A stretch of DNA of 64,000 nucleotides from Opitutales bacterium (GCA_016932335.1 JAFGCZ010000015.1:61367-125366), one strand, 5' to 3'. Positions 8,427 to 17,245 are shown, numbered from the stretch's first letter. Translations and numbers: made by a program. Notes: generated by a model not told the origin, from the sequence alone.

Positions 8427-9920
8427 TTAGATGATGCTTATTGTGATCCTTTTATAGCGTGTCATATTAGGCTTCCCGTTGTCTGTCACTTGAAGAATTA
8501 GGTGAATGATATCACCATTTTTAGCATTTTTAGGAATAGCGATTACTGTTTGTAGATTTTTAGGGGAGCCTATTGTTACTTCTGCAGAGCAAGTACCTGC
8601 TTCCTTATATTGCCACCATGTTACAGTATAGGAGTCAGCGTCTGGTTCTATTACATGAGCGCTTAATATTATTGTTCCGCCTGGAGGAGCAGTCATTTGT
8701 AACTGTTCGTCAAATGTGATTTCAGGAGCGTGATTTGCTTGGTTGTACTCTGAACTCATGGACCACTGAAGTCGTGCTGCAAAATCATTTTGGGCATCGG
8801 CAAAGAAGCGGGCGGAAGCGTAATTGTAGTTTTTCTCACCATTGGGGGCTATGTCTACTCCTGCACGACCTCCCCAGCCGCCCCATGTTGCGTTTTCGTT
8901 TCCACGTAAGCCATTATCTATTAAATTCATAAAGGTGGATGTGTCCCCTTCTGATATCCATGCATTTGCTTCTCTTATTGGAACCCATGGTTTTATGCCT
9001 TTATTAATGATTTCTGTTTTGCTTAAACCAAAGAAATCAGACTCATCACCTTTCATTTTTTGTCCGTCAGCCCACACCCTATAAAGTTTGCCCAGAGGAC
9101 CTTTTGAAGAAATATTGTCTCTTGTCCATTCTCCACTTAAGTATTTTAAGTCTTCTGGTTGAATGGATTTCCACGCATCGTAGCCCCATGTACCTGTGGC
9201 CATCTGTCGATATTCAATGTCGGGCCAGTTGGGCTTAATGTAAGTGGCATATGTCCAGTCTTGGTCGCTGAAAGACTGTATAATGGCCTTCTTGCACACC
9301 TTTTCATAAATAGAATCCCAGTTGGGGCTCTTTTTATATTCCAGTTCTATTGATTTCAACGCTCTGGCAATCGTACTTTGTCCAGCCCAGGCAAGTAAGT
9401 ATATTGGTTTTTGATTGTCGTCCAGCAGCAGGCTTTTTATCAAGTTGGATCCTGGTGTATCCTCATCCATGTCTCCCACAAAGGTAATGTTTCCAAAGCG
9501 TATTTTTGATTTTAGATAAGCAGGTGTAGGGTATTCTGAATCATGTACGACTAAGTTAGGATACACTTTTTCATAAGCTTCCACCATCTCGTGTATGAAC
9601 CTTTCTCCCTCTCCCCATCGTTCGCTGATTTTGTCGTAGTCTAAATGAATAGACTCATTAGGCCCAGATGGTATCTCGCGATGCGTTGTCGTTCCATCGC
9701 CTTTCCAGTGCCATCGACTGCTGGCGTATATGAGACCTTCTGTTTGAAAATCGCAGGAATAGAGTAAATAGCGGATTAGAGAGTTTTGATCATCCAACTC
9801 AGGATCGGCTGTGACTACTACGCGCGGTTTTACTCGGCCTTTATACTCTTGAGAAGAATTCGCGTGAGTAATTGGTAGCAATGAAATGCATAATAAGCTT
9901 TGTAGGAGTAATCGTTTCAT
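8427..9920 (-). CDS. Secreted DUF1593 (Sde182-like, nucleoside-hydrolase fold) protein with C-terminal beta domain
   Basis: The 497-residue product has a signal peptide (MKRLLLQSLLCISLLPITHA) and an N-terminal DUF1593 domain. That domain begins PRVVVTADPELDDQNSLIR (about residues 32-50), which resembles the metal-binding aspartate cluster of nucleoside hydrolases. Residues from about 410 on form a beta-rich domain (APPGGTIILSAHVIEPDADSYTVTWW) like the C-terminal domain of Sde182. The family is often found in plant- or algal-polysaccharide loci, but its substrate is not established, so no reaction is assigned. An ATG at 9944, 8 bp from the preceding stop, is an alternative start. It lies between a second DUF1593 gene and GH115 in one presumed operon. 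Confidence 0.82.
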   Translation of the reverse strand: MKRLLLQSLLCISLLPITHANSSQEYKGRVKPRVVVTADPELDDQNSLIRYLLYSCDFQTEGLIYASSRWHWKGDGTTTHREIPSGPNESIHLDYDKISERWGEGERFIHEMVEAYEKVYPNLVVHDSEYPTPAYLKSKIRFGNITFVGDMDEDTPGSNLIKSLLLDDNQKPIYLLAWAGQSTIARALKSIELEYKKSPNWDSIYEKVCKKAIIQSFSDQDWTYATYIKPNWPDIEYRQMATGTWGYDAWKSIQPEDLKYLSGEWTRDNISSKGPLGKLYRVWADGQKMKGDESDFFGLSKTEIINKGIKPWVPIREANAWISEGDTSTFMNLIDNGLRGNENATWGGWGGRAGVDIAPNGEKNYNYASARFFADAQNDFAARLQWSMSSEYNQANHAPEITFDEQLQMTAPPGGTIILSAHVIEPDADSYTVTWWQYKEAGTCSAEVTIGSPKNLQTVIAIPKNAKNGDIIHLILQVTDNGKPNMTRYKRITISII

Positions 9921-9952
9921 ATGAGTTGATAATAGAGTTGCCATTGAGTGAT

Positions 9953-11047
9953 TTATTTTTCTTTGGGAAGCATCCAGTTAATTCTTCTTAAAAAATCTTT
10001 CTGAACATCATTGCGCCATTTTGTGACTGTTATTGTGCCTTGAGGACTATCATACCAGTGATCTATGTTTGGGTCAGTCTGTATGAATTGACCACCCCAA
10101 CTTTCCTGATTTGGCAGCTCAGGGTTGTTTATGCCATACGCAGCACTTACTAAGTAAAGGAATGATGGCGTGTCTCCTTCCCACTGTCCCGGGATTGCCG
10201 GATCCCAGCCACTTTGGGGATATACTGCTCCCAAGGGACCATGGTTGGTTCGGATATTTTCATTTATCCAGTTCAAATCAACCATCTCCGTCTTTGATGA
10301 AGCATTCCAGAACATTCCCATGTAATTCCTTTTTGAAAGAATGATTTTAAGCTCTGGAAAACTATTCAATAACCAATCTGCCGTACCATCTTGACGTGCA
10401 ATCATGAAAATTCTCAGCTTTCTTAGGAATGTCTGAAGCTCATCAGGATTTCTTGTCATTTGCACTTTCCAAATAGCTTGAGCAACTTCACGTGAACCTC
10501 CCCATACACAAACCCAAACGGGTCTTTCATCTTCTTTATCTACTATTCTAATAATGGCATCAGACCCCTCAGTGTCTTTGTCTGGACCAATAAGCGTTTC
10601 TATCGGTTTGGGCTCTACCTTAAAATCAGGATGTCCCCATGCTCCATCCATTCCTTGCCATGTTTCCGAACGTAATTCACTCGCTGTAGGGTATCGTGGA
10701 TCATGTTTTGCCAGATTTGGCTGAACTTCTTCATAAACATCCAGGATCTCTAAAATATGGTGCTTATTTGCCACATTTGCAAATGTTCCAGATGTCGCAA
10801 TCAATGCTTCAATTTCAAGTGTATTACTGTAAAGGAGCAAGCGAACCATTGATTGCACATCATCCGGATCACTGCATTTTTCTGCTGGATCATCAGGTGT
10901 TGCTCCTCGGCAAGGTATAACATCGAGCGGTGGAAAGTCAGATGTTATGATTACTCTAGGTCTACAAAATTCACTGTAATCCTGCTCCGAGTGTAATTTT
11001 ATAGGTATCAGTAGCAGTAGTGATAGAATAAAGGTAAAGATTTTCAT
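9953..11047 (-). CDS. Secreted DUF1593 (nucleoside-hydrolase fold) protein, single-domain form
   Basis: The 364-residue product has a signal peptide (MKIFTFILSLLLLIPIKLHS) and one DUF1593 domain (RVIITSDFPPLD, then SDPDDVQSMVRLLLYS). Compared with its neighbour it carries about 20 extra residues between the first Asp and the DPDD motif, and it lacks the C-terminal beta domain. It is therefore a diverged paralogue, not a recent duplicate. Secretion and position suggest a role in breaking down the same polymer as GH115, but the reaction is unknown. It is the first structural gene after the AraC regulator, 106 bp downstream of it, and sits 8-32 bp before the second DUF1593 gene. Confidence 0.8.
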   Translation of the reverse strand: MKIFTFILSLLLLIPIKLHSEQDYSEFCRPRVIITSDFPPLDVIPCRGATPDDPAEKCSDPDDVQSMVRLLLYSNTLEIEALIATSGTFANVANKHHILEILDVYEEVQPNLAKHDPRYPTASELRSETWQGMDGAWGHPDFKVEPKPIETLIGPDKDTEGSDAIIRIVDKEDERPVWVCVWGGSREVAQAIWKVQMTRNPDELQTFLRKLRIFMIARQDGTADWLLNSFPELKIILSKRNYMGMFWNASSKTEMVDLNWINENIRTNHGPLGAVYPQSGWDPAIPGQWEGDTPSFLYLVSAAYGINNPELPNQESWGGQFIQTDPNIDHWYDSPQGTITVTKWRNDVQKDFLRRINWMLPKEK

Positions 11048-11153
11048 TGATTACTATGCTCTAGGGCAGGGAACTAATTTGCTCCAAGTCTATAATACCA
11101 TAGTAAGTTTGTCTTCTATCTTTGTATGGAGGATGTGACTGTATCCTAAGATC

Positions 11154-12068
11154 TTAGCTTTTTTTTGCGTTCAGTCTATACTCGTTGGGGGTGCAGTCAC
11201 AGTGATTTTTAAAAGCAGCATTAAACCGACTTAGAGTCCTGAAGCCTGAATCAAATGCAATATCTACTATTTTCATCTCACTGGTAATCAGTAGCCTCTT
11301 TGCATGTGAAATTCTTTGGTTGGTTATATACTGGTTAATCGTTATCCCAAATGCTTTTTTAAATAAATTCATCGCATAGTTGGGGTGGATGCACAGCTCT
11401 TTCCCTATTTCATTCACCGTCAGTGGTTCACGATATTTCTGAGAAATTAAGCAAATCATTTTCTCTACATTATTGAGGCATCCAAAATGGTTCTCAGACC
11501 ATATCATTCCGACTTTTTGATCGTTTGTTGAGGATTTGTTGAGCGCCATTCGGCAGATTCGCGCATGCAACTCAAGCATCACCAAATCATAAGTGTAATT
11601 TTCGGATTTATGCAGGTCATTTATCCAACTTTTAAATCGATGGATTTCAAAATCAATAGTGTTGCCAACGTCTTCTTGAATAACTTTCCCAGACAAAAGC
11701 TCTTTTACAAATACATCTGGCAAAGTGAACTGCATAAAACGATTAAAAGGAATTGTGACTACGTAGTATTCGGTCTCTTGATCTAGGTCTATTATCTGAT
11801 GAGGACTCGCTGCCCAGAAAGCAGCTAAACTACCTCTTTCGACGCGATGTCTCATTCCTGCAATCAGATAGGTTACGGCACCATTGACCAATAGATTTAA
11901 TTCGATCTCATTGTGATGATCTGGACGATGCATCAACTTAGGTATCCATTTCACGCAGGTTAATCCATACGGTTTGAAATCAGCTCTCTGGGGATCGAAA
12001 TAGTCCATATTAGGCTTATTGGATGAATCAACTACACTGTGGTGGGTGCGTATCTGATAGTGGGGCAT
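11154..12068 (-). CDS. AraC-family transcriptional regulator with N-terminal cupin domain
   Basis: The 304-residue product has a beta-rich cupin-like sensory half (HHNEIELNLLVNGAVTYLI, RVERGSLAAFW), similar in layout to MelR-type regulators. The C-terminal AraC double helix-turn-helix follows at about residues 205-304: LTVNEIGKELCIHPNYAMNL, then IVDIAFDSGFRTLSRFNAAF with the signature ending CTPNEYR. It heads the minus-strand cluster of two DUF1593 genes and GH115, so it is probably the sugar-responsive activator of that cluster. The ligand is unknown. It shares the A+T-rich composition of the island. Confidence 0.88.
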   Translation of the reverse strand: MPHYQIRTHHSVVDSSNKPNMDYFDPQRADFKPYGLTCVKWIPKLMHRPDHHNEIELNLLVNGAVTYLIAGMRHRVERGSLAAFWAASPHQIIDLDQETEYYVVTIPFNRFMQFTLPDVFVKELLSGKVIQEDVGNTIDFEIHRFKSWINDLHKSENYTYDLVMLELHARICRMALNKSSTNDQKVGMIWSENHFGCLNNVEKMICLISQKYREPLTVNEIGKELCIHPNYAMNLFKKAFGITINQYITNQRISHAKRLLITSEMKIVDIAFDSGFRTLSRFNAAFKNHCDCTPNEYRLNAKKS

Positions 12069-12340
12069 TCATAACTCGCATTTTAGTATCAAACATCTGC
12101 TGCTATCATTGGATGCTGTTTGGGGATTTGTCCTATGTTTAAAAAACCCAATAAGGGACGTGCCAGCTGATATCTAGGAGCATCGATCTGGCATTAGGCG
12201 ATATGTAGTGATCCTATGCATGGCCTGACATATAACGCAACCGAGAAGATTTTGACATGCTACTGATCGTTGAAGCAAGTTAATTAAAGATTTAGTAAAA
12301 TTCTGTAAGTATTAAATTTTTAATATTATGATATTCGATG

Positions 12341-12417
12341 CCCGCATAGCACTTACCCCATCTGGACGCCTCGTTATCGGTCAAATCGCCGTCCACATCC
12401 TCGAATTACTCGACTAG
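12341..12417 (+). repeat. Right copy of hemW-3'-end direct repeat (hemW remnant)
   Basis: It aligns gap-free with 3722-3798. It still translates, in the frame of its TAG stop, as RIALTPSGRLVIGQ followed by IAVHILELLD. The hemW C terminus is RVALTESGRLVADQ followed by IAVHILELLD. Conservation at protein level over 24 residues shows it descends from a real hemW 3' end. No upstream hemW sequence is joined to it. Confidence 0.85.
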
Positions 12418-12494
12418 GGATACTGCAGCAATATGTTGCGGGATACAGCGTCGTTCCAAAGTCTTTGATGATGGTCGTGCTCACTGAGCACCGA

Positions 12495-12517
12495 TTCGTG
12501 ACCATTCGTAGTTTACG
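12495..12517 (+). repeat. Decayed copy of the TTCGTGTCC-TTCGTGGTT dispersed repeat
   Basis: TTCGTGACCATTCGTAGTTT resembles the better copy at 14141-14162 with a few substitutions. The match is imperfect, so this is tentative. Confidence 0.4.
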
Positions 12518-12675
12518 TATCTAAGCGTTCGGAAACTCATTGTTTCAACCATTCATTGGGTTGATGTTTTCGTCGATTCTCTTATGTTTGCTTATGCGAC
12601 GATAAGTTTTTCCAACGGCAACTTTCATTACGTTACTTGTCTGTTGCTTTTAGCAAACATAAGCAGCATTGAGAG

Positions 12676-13992
12676 ATGAATCAAAATAGACCACATGTTG
12701 TCATCCTTGGAGGAGGCTTTGCCGGCTTGGCTGCTGCAAAATCTCTTAAAGCCGCTCCGGTGAAAATCACCCTGGTGGATCGTCAGAATCACCACCTCTT
12801 TCAGCCGCTCCTTTATCAGGTGGCAACCGCTGGACTCGCTGCACCGGATATTGCCCAACCGCTGCGTCACATCTTCTCCAGGCAGGCAAACCTGACCACG
12901 ATAATGGATGAAGCCGTTCGTCTCGATTTGCCTCGCAACCAGGTGGAATTGGCAAGAGGGCGTATGCTGGAATACGATTACCTCATCATTGGGCTGGGGG
13001 TGCGTACTGGGTATTTTGGTAACGACCAATGGAAGCCTTACACCTTGGGGCTTAAAAGCCTAGATGAGGCAACCTATTTGAAACGCCGTATTCTACAGAC
13101 ATTTGAGCGGGCTGAAACGGTACGCGATACCGCCAAGTGGTCGAAGTTGCTGAGTTTTGTCATTGTTGGTGGAGGACCTACTGGCGTTGAGACTGCTGGC
13201 GCTTTAGCCGAGCTGTCAAAACGTATCATGGCTCATGATTTTCGAAGAATTAACCCTGCGCTCACTCACATTCACCTCGTCGAAGCCGGCCCTCGGTTGC
13301 TTCCTATGTTCTCCGAGTCACAATCGGAATATGTTCGTGCACAACTGACCCGAATGGGCGTTACCGTTCACCTTAGCGCTCCCGTCAGCGAGGTTGGAGA
13401 TGCATATGTGGTTGCCGGCGATCTGCGTATAGAGAGTGAGAACATCGTCTGGGCTGCAGGAGTGGAAGGTCATCCGCTCGTTCGCAATATTCCGGGGATA
13501 GAACTGAACCGGGCTGGGAGAGTGCTTGTTCAGGATGATTTAAGCCTCTCTGCTTACCCCAATACTTTTGTGGCTGGAGATCTAGCATTCGTTCAACGTG
13601 AGGGCGCTTCTCCTGTTCCCTGTGTGGCCCCTGCCGCCACTCAAATGGGCCGGCACGCAGGCTTGCAGATTATAAGGAAGATCGCGGAAAAAGAAACCAA
13701 GGCTTTTTCCTATTTTGATAAAGGCAGCATGGCCACGATTGGGCGTAGTAGCGCCGTTACTGCAGCAGCGGGGATCCGCACCCGTGGTTTCCTTGCATGG
13801 TTGATGTGGTTGGTTATCCACTTGCTCTTCCTCATGGGCTTCCGAAACAAAATCGGTGTTTTTATTACTTGGGTCTGGTCTTACCTGACGTGGAACCGCG
13901 GCGCGCGAATTATCACCGGCCTCAATTACGAGTCTGCGGATGCCGCTTCTGACTCCGTATTGTCCGCAGCGCAAAGCATTACGGATCAGTAG
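12676..13992 (+). CDS. ndh: Type II NADH:quinone oxidoreductase (NDH-2)
   Basis: A 438-residue FAD/NAD flavoprotein with two Rossmann motifs: GGGFAGLAAA (residues 12-21) for FAD and VIVGGGPTGVETAGAL (about 163-178) for NADH. Near the C-terminal third are VAGDLAFV and VAPAATQMG, typical of NDH-2. A hydrophobic stretch (GFLAWLMWLVIHLLFLMG) then fits the peripheral membrane attachment of NDH-2. It passes electrons from NADH to the quinone pool without pumping protons; with menA in this window the quinone is probably menaquinone. It is monocistronic and lies just outside the island. Confidence 0.88.
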   Translation: MNQNRPHVVILGGGFAGLAAAKSLKAAPVKITLVDRQNHHLFQPLLYQVATAGLAAPDIAQPLRHIFSRQANLTTIMDEAVRLDLPRNQVELARGRMLEYDYLIIGLGVRTGYFGNDQWKPYTLGLKSLDEATYLKRRILQTFERAETVRDTAKWSKLLSFVIVGGGPTGVETAGALAELSKRIMAHDFRRINPALTHIHLVEAGPRLLPMFSESQSEYVRAQLTRMGVTVHLSAPVSEVGDAYVVAGDLRIESENIVWAAGVEGHPLVRNIPGIELNRAGRVLVQDDLSLSAYPNTFVAGDLAFVQREGASPVPCVAPAATQMGRHAGLQIIRKIAEKETKAFSYFDKGSMATIGRSSAVTAAAGIRTRGFLAWLMWLVIHLLFLMGFRNKIGVFITWVWSYLTWNRGARIITGLNYESADAASDSVLSAAQSITDQ

Positions 13993-14140
13993 CTTGATCT
14001 CCTATTTATGAGACTTTCTGCGTTAACGAGTATCGGCTCAAATTCGTAAATGAAACAGGTGCTGTAAATTTGGAGGTTGAATATCCTGGTGGAGTAATCA
14101 GGCATAATTCTGTTATTGATTGTTTCCCAAATAAATCCGG

Positions 14141-14162
14141 TTCGTGTCCCTTCGTGGTTCAC
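14141..14162 (+). repeat. Dispersed repeat TTCGTGTCC-TTCGTGGTT
   Basis: The sequence TTCGTGTCCCTTCGTGGTTC is a clear example of a short repeat also found at 63614-63632. It overlaps the last codons of the GNAT gene on the opposite strand. Confidence 0.6.
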
Positions 14163-14617
14163 ATTACCTTTTCCATATAGACAAAGTCTACGTTTCCTTT
14201 GCTTTCGTAGCGAAAGGGAACGAAACCGAAACCCTCATAAATGTGCCGGTTCTTATGATCGTTTACCGATGTAAACAGCTCAAAGCGGGCGGCGTCTGGA
14301 AATGCATCTTCCAGCAGTGCAAGCATGCGCTTGCCTAAGCCTTTATTTTGGTAGGCCGGGTCAACCATCAGCTTTTGCACATACACCGTGCCTTCGTCGC
14401 TATACCCGCGCACGCTGGCTACAAGAGTAGGACCCTCTCTACCGGCCAGAATGATTCCCCGCTCAAACTCTGCTTCCAGCTCCTCCAGTGTCTGCGTCAG
14501 CGGCTGAATCGTAAAATCGTGATTCCTCTCGGCTGTTTCCCGGAAAGCCCGCTTTTGCAGATCCAGAATAGCTCCCAGTTCTTCCCGTTGTGCTTTTCCA
14601 AAAACAAAATGTATCAT
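14159..14617 (-). CDS. GNAT-family N-acetyltransferase
   Basis: A 152-residue single-domain protein with the GNAT fold order: N-terminal helices, VYVQKLMVDPAYQNKGLGKRM (motif A, acetyl-CoA pyrophosphate loop QNKGLG), and a C-terminal IYEGFGFVPFRYES (motif B). It should transfer an acetyl group from acetyl-CoA to a small molecule or protein amine; the acceptor cannot be deduced. It is divergent from the inositol-phosphatase-family gene, with 108 bp between them. Confidence 0.82.
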   Translation of the reverse strand: MIHFVFGKAQREELGAILDLQKRAFRETAERNHDFTIQPLTQTLEELEAEFERGIILAGREGPTLVASVRGYSDEGTVYVQKLMVDPAYQNKGLGKRMLALLEDAFPDAARFELFTSVNDHKNRHIYEGFGFVPFRYESKGNVDFVYMEKVM

Positions 14618-14725
14618 AAGCCCTTTTCAGGCAGGATTCTTTGTCTTTGAGTTTACTGTGTCAACTGAAAGAGAAGCGTCCCCTAACTTGGTTGACTTGC
14701 CCCGGTCGGCCTTTATCGTTCCGGC

Positions 14726-15517
14726 ATGGATCGACACTTTAAGCATCGTATCAATGCCGGCCGTGCTGCCGTTATGAGTCAGGTGGACTTCATGCACGCA
14801 CAGTTCGGGCGCGTCGCCAGTGAGTGGAAGCACGATAACTCACGCGTTACTTTTGTAGACCTTGCTATTTCCGAAAAGATTTTTACCGCTTTGCGAGAAT
14901 CCTTTCCCGACGATGATTTTTGTTCGGAGGAAACCAACCCCGGGCAGGAGCCAACCCGGCTCAAGGCTACCTATGCCTGGGTGCTCGATCCCGTGGACGG
15001 TACCAACAACTATGCCATCGGCATGCCGTTCTGTTCCATCTCTCTGGCCTTGCTGAGAGATGGGGTTCCCGTCTACGGATTTATTTATGATATGGCCCGC
15101 AGCAAATTGATGGAGGGTGGGGCAGGGCTTCCACTCCTCGATGGAGGCATCAAAGCCAAAATTAAGAACACACCGCTCGATCATCAAAGCATCATCGGGC
15201 TGCATTTTCCCCTAAAAGATGAATTCCTCCAGGTGGTCATTCCCTTGCTCACCCGTTTCCGTACCCGATCCCTTGGCAGTAGCGCTATGGCTTTGGCCTA
15301 TGTCACAAACGGCTTTTGCGACGGCATTGCCGATTTTAGGATTAAGGTTTGGGACATTGCCGCAGGCTATGCCTTGATGGAGGCCGCCGGCGGCGAATTC
15401 CATTTCTTTGGAGAAAGCCCCTTTCCGTTACGGGAATTCCACGTGCACTTGCCCGTTGTTCCCTACTATGGAGGCAGCGCTCCGTTTTGTCGGGAATTTG
15501 AGAAATTACTCAAATAA
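14726..15517 (+). CDS. Inositol-monophosphatase-family phosphatase
   Basis: The 263-residue product has the family's metal-binding motifs: SEET (about residues 67-70), WVLDPVDGTNNY (about 85-96, Asp88 and Asp91) and, near the C terminus, KVWDIAAGYALMEAAGG. These bind two or three Mg2+ ions and remove a phosphate from inositol phosphate, histidinol phosphate or 3'-phosphoadenosine compounds. The family alone does not say which; HisN or SuhB roles are both possible. The ATG at 14726 gives the expected N-terminal helix. A weak promoter-like pair (TTGACT 14692-14697, TATCGT 14714-14719) lies very close to the start. Confidence 0.82.
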   Translation: MDRHFKHRINAGRAAVMSQVDFMHAQFGRVASEWKHDNSRVTFVDLAISEKIFTALRESFPDDDFCSEETNPGQEPTRLKATYAWVLDPVDGTNNYAIGMPFCSISLALLRDGVPVYGFIYDMARSKLMEGGAGLPLLDGGIKAKIKNTPLDHQSIIGLHFPLKDEFLQVVIPLLTRFRTRSLGSSAMALAYVTNGFCDGIADFRIKVWDIAAGYALMEAAGGEFHFFGESPFPLREFHVHLPVVPYYGGSAPFCREFEKLLK

Positions 15518-15558
15518 AACATTTATCACTTTGAAACCTTCTATTTATGTCTATATAA

Positions 15559-15574
15559 GTAAAGTAAGCTTTAC
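15559..15574. promoter_or_regulatory. Inverted repeat before the XRE gene, possible operator
   Basis: GTAAAG-TAAG-CTTTAC is a perfect 6-bp inverted repeat 31 bp before the ATG. A second, AGTAA-N8-TTACT, lies at 15579-15596. Autoregulation by the small XRE protein is a reasonable guess. Confidence 0.35.
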
Positions 15575-15605
15575 AAAAAGTAATAAATAAGTTACTATGT
15601 AATGA

Positions 15606-15845
15606 ATGAATTCCGAAAATCAAAATTGGATTCCTAACCTGATTCGACAGTACCGCTTCGAAAATGGGGAAATGACTCAGCAAGTCCTGGCCGACACGGT
15701 GGGCGTTTCCCGGCAGACGATTATTTCTCTGGAAGCCGGGCGGTATAACCCTTCCCTGATGTTGGCCTACCGCATAGCAAGAGCCTTCGACCTCTTTATT
15801 GAGGACGTCTTTATGCTGGAGGATGTAGAGAAGAAGCGCTCTTAG
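15606..15845 (+). CDS. Small XRE-family helix-turn-helix regulator
   Basis: A 79-residue protein made almost entirely of one Cro/C1-type [23 protein letters not shown] followed by [19 protein letters not shown], then the acidic tail IEDVFMLED typical of YozG/HipB-like small regulators. The ATG at 15606 is used because the ATG four bases earlier is in another frame. Its stop overlaps the stop of lpd on the other strand by three bases. No cognate toxin or prophage gene is nearby. Two short inverted repeats upstream may be its own operator. Confidence 0.85.
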   Translation: MNSENQNWIPNLIRQYRFENGEMTQQVLADTVGVSRQTIISLEAGRYNPSLMLAYRIARAFDLFIEDVFMLEDVEKKRS

Positions 15846-17245
15846 AGTCCGTGGATTGCACGGCCGTTGGCAGCCAATCCTGCTTCTTTCAAACATTCCG
15901 AAACGGTGGGGTGCGCATGCACCGTGCACCCCATGTCTTCGGCGCTGCCACCATACAGCATATGAGCGGTAATCTCGGCAATCAGTTCAGATGCTCCGGT
16001 GGCCACAATTTGTGCGCCTAGAATACGGTCTGTCTTTGCATCGGTAATTACTTTTACAATCCCATCGGTTTTATCGGCAGCAACGGCTCGGCTGTTGGCC
16101 TGCACATTAAATTTACCGATGGCAACCTCATAGCCTTGTTCTTTTGCCTGTTTTTCTGTCAGACCCACCCCGGCAACTTCCGGTTCAGTATAAATTACAT
16201 TCGGTATCAGGTTGTAATTTACGTGCCCATGTTTTCCGGCTATGCGCTCAGCTACAGCGATGCCCTCTTCTTCAGCCTTGTGCGCCAGCATAGCTCCGGC
16301 AATCAAATCTCCGATGGCCCAAATGCCTTGGGCAGTCGTGCGCAGTGCCTCATCCGTCTTTACGCGGCCGCGCTCATCTGTTTCCACGCCTGCTTCTGCC
16401 AGCCCAAGTCCCTCGGCAAATGCTTTGCGACCAACGGCCACCAAAATTTTGTCAGCTTCAAAATTAACTTCTTTGCCGCCTTTTTCTGCAGTCAGGAAGG
16501 TCTTGCCATCCTCTTGTTTCAAACCGGTTACCTTGGTTTGTGTGGAGATCTTTAGCTTTTGCTTTTTTAGTGATCTGGCCAATTGCTTGCTAATGTCCGT
16601 ATCGTAATTCGGAGCAACTTCCGGCAGGAATTCCACAATACTTACCTCGCTGCCCAGGCGGGCCCAAACAGAGCCCAGTTCCAGGCCAATGGCTCCGGCT
16701 CCCACAACCACCAGCTTTTCCGGCACTTTGTCCAACGCCATGGCCTCATCACTGCTGATGACGGTTTCTCCGTCAAAGGGCAGGAAGGGCAATTCTATGG
16801 GCACAGAACCGCTGGCCAGCACAATGTTGTGGCCTTCGATTTCCTGTGTTCCCTCTGTGTTTTGTATCGATACTTTACCCTTCACTCCAAGAGATGCACT
16901 GCCGGTAATCACGGTTATTTTGCGCGCCTTGCAGAGTTGTTCCACTCCCTTCGTCATACGTGCCACCACATCGTTTTTGCGCTGCATCAATTGACCCAGA
17001 TCTACCGAAATGTCGCCGGTTACAATACCGTGGGCAGCTGCCTGATGCTGCAGGAAATGCAGGTGCTCGGTTGAGTGCAGCAACGCTTTTGTTGGAATGC
17101 ACCCAATGTTCAGGCAAGTCCCTCCCAGTGTCGATCGTTTATCGATCAATGCAACGTTCAACCCCAGTTGAGCCCCGCGGATAGCGCACACATAGCCACC
17201 GGGTCCTGCCCCGATGACAATTAGATCAAATACATTTTCTGCCAT
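15842..17245 (-). CDS. lpd: Dihydrolipoyl dehydrogenase (E3)
   Basis: The 467-residue flavoprotein has an FAD motif [10 protein letters not shown] near the start, the redox disulfide [13 protein letters not shown] (Cys44 and Cys49), the NAD motif [12 protein letters not shown], and the C-terminal catalytic His-Glu pair in HAHPTVSE. It reoxidises the dihydrolipoyl arm of the 2-oxoglutarate (and probably pyruvate) dehydrogenase complex, producing NADH. It is the last gene of sucA-sucB-lpd, 14-15 bp after sucB, and converges on the XRE gene with a 3-bp overlap. E. coli Lpd is 474 residues. Confidence 0.95.
   Translation of the reverse strand: MAENVFDLIVIGAGPGGYVCAIRGAQLGLNVALIDKRSTLGGTCLNIGCIPTKALLHSTEHLHFLQHQAAAHGIVTGDISVDLGQLMQRKNDVVARMTKGVEQLCKARKITVITGSASLGVKGKVSIQNTEGTQEIEGHNIVLASGSVPIELPFLPFDGETVISSDEAMALDKVPEKLVVVGAGAIGLELGSVWARLGSEVSIVEFLPEVAPNYDTDISKQLARSLKKQKLKISTQTKVTGLKQEDGKTFLTAEKGGKEVNFEADKILVAVGRKAFAEGLGLAEAGVETDERGRVKTDEALRTTAQGIWAIGDLIAGAMLAHKAEEEGIAVAERIAGKHGHVNYNLIPNVIYTEPEVAGVGLTEKQAKEQGYEVAIGKFNVQANSRAVAADKTDGIVKVITDAKTDRILGAQIVATGASELIAEITAHMLYGGSAEDMGCTVHAHPTVSECLKEAGLAANGRAIHGL

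Larger units (their letters stand above)
3799..12340. mobile_element. Putative genomic island inserted at the 3' end of hemW
   Basis: This stretch is visibly richer in A+T than the flanking chromosome and lies between two direct copies of the hemW 3' end (3722-3798 and 12341-12417). It carries an MFS transporter, a GH115 alpha-glucuronidase, two DUF1593 proteins and an AraC regulator, a plausible sugar-polymer utilisation cargo. Integration into the 3' end of a conserved gene, duplicating that end, is typical of tyrosine-recombinase elements. No integrase, transposase or terminal inverted repeat is visible, so the element may have lost its recombinase or been moved in trans. The non-coding 3799-4069 contains only a 7-bp hairpin (3873-3892) and no recognisable gene. 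Confidence 0.55.
12069..12675. other. Gene-free stretch holding the right island boundary and the ndh upstream region
   Basis: About 600 bases without a credible gene. The left part (to about 12340) is A+T-rich, probably includes the araC promoter, and belongs to the island. A hemW-3'-end copy follows at 12341-12417. Bases 12495-12517 resemble a decayed TTCGTGTCC-TTCGTGGTT dispersed repeat. The rest should hold the ndh promoter, which I cannot place confidently. Confidence 0.6.

Noticed and set aside
4032..12232. Short inverted match (ATGGCCTGA) near both ends of the island
   Set aside because: Only nine bases match and the positions are not at the island edges; too weak to call terminal inverted repeats.
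15606..15845. Antitoxin of a toxin-antitoxin pair
   Set aside because: The HTH type would fit, but neither neighbour (the inositol-phosphatase-family gene, lpd) is a toxin.
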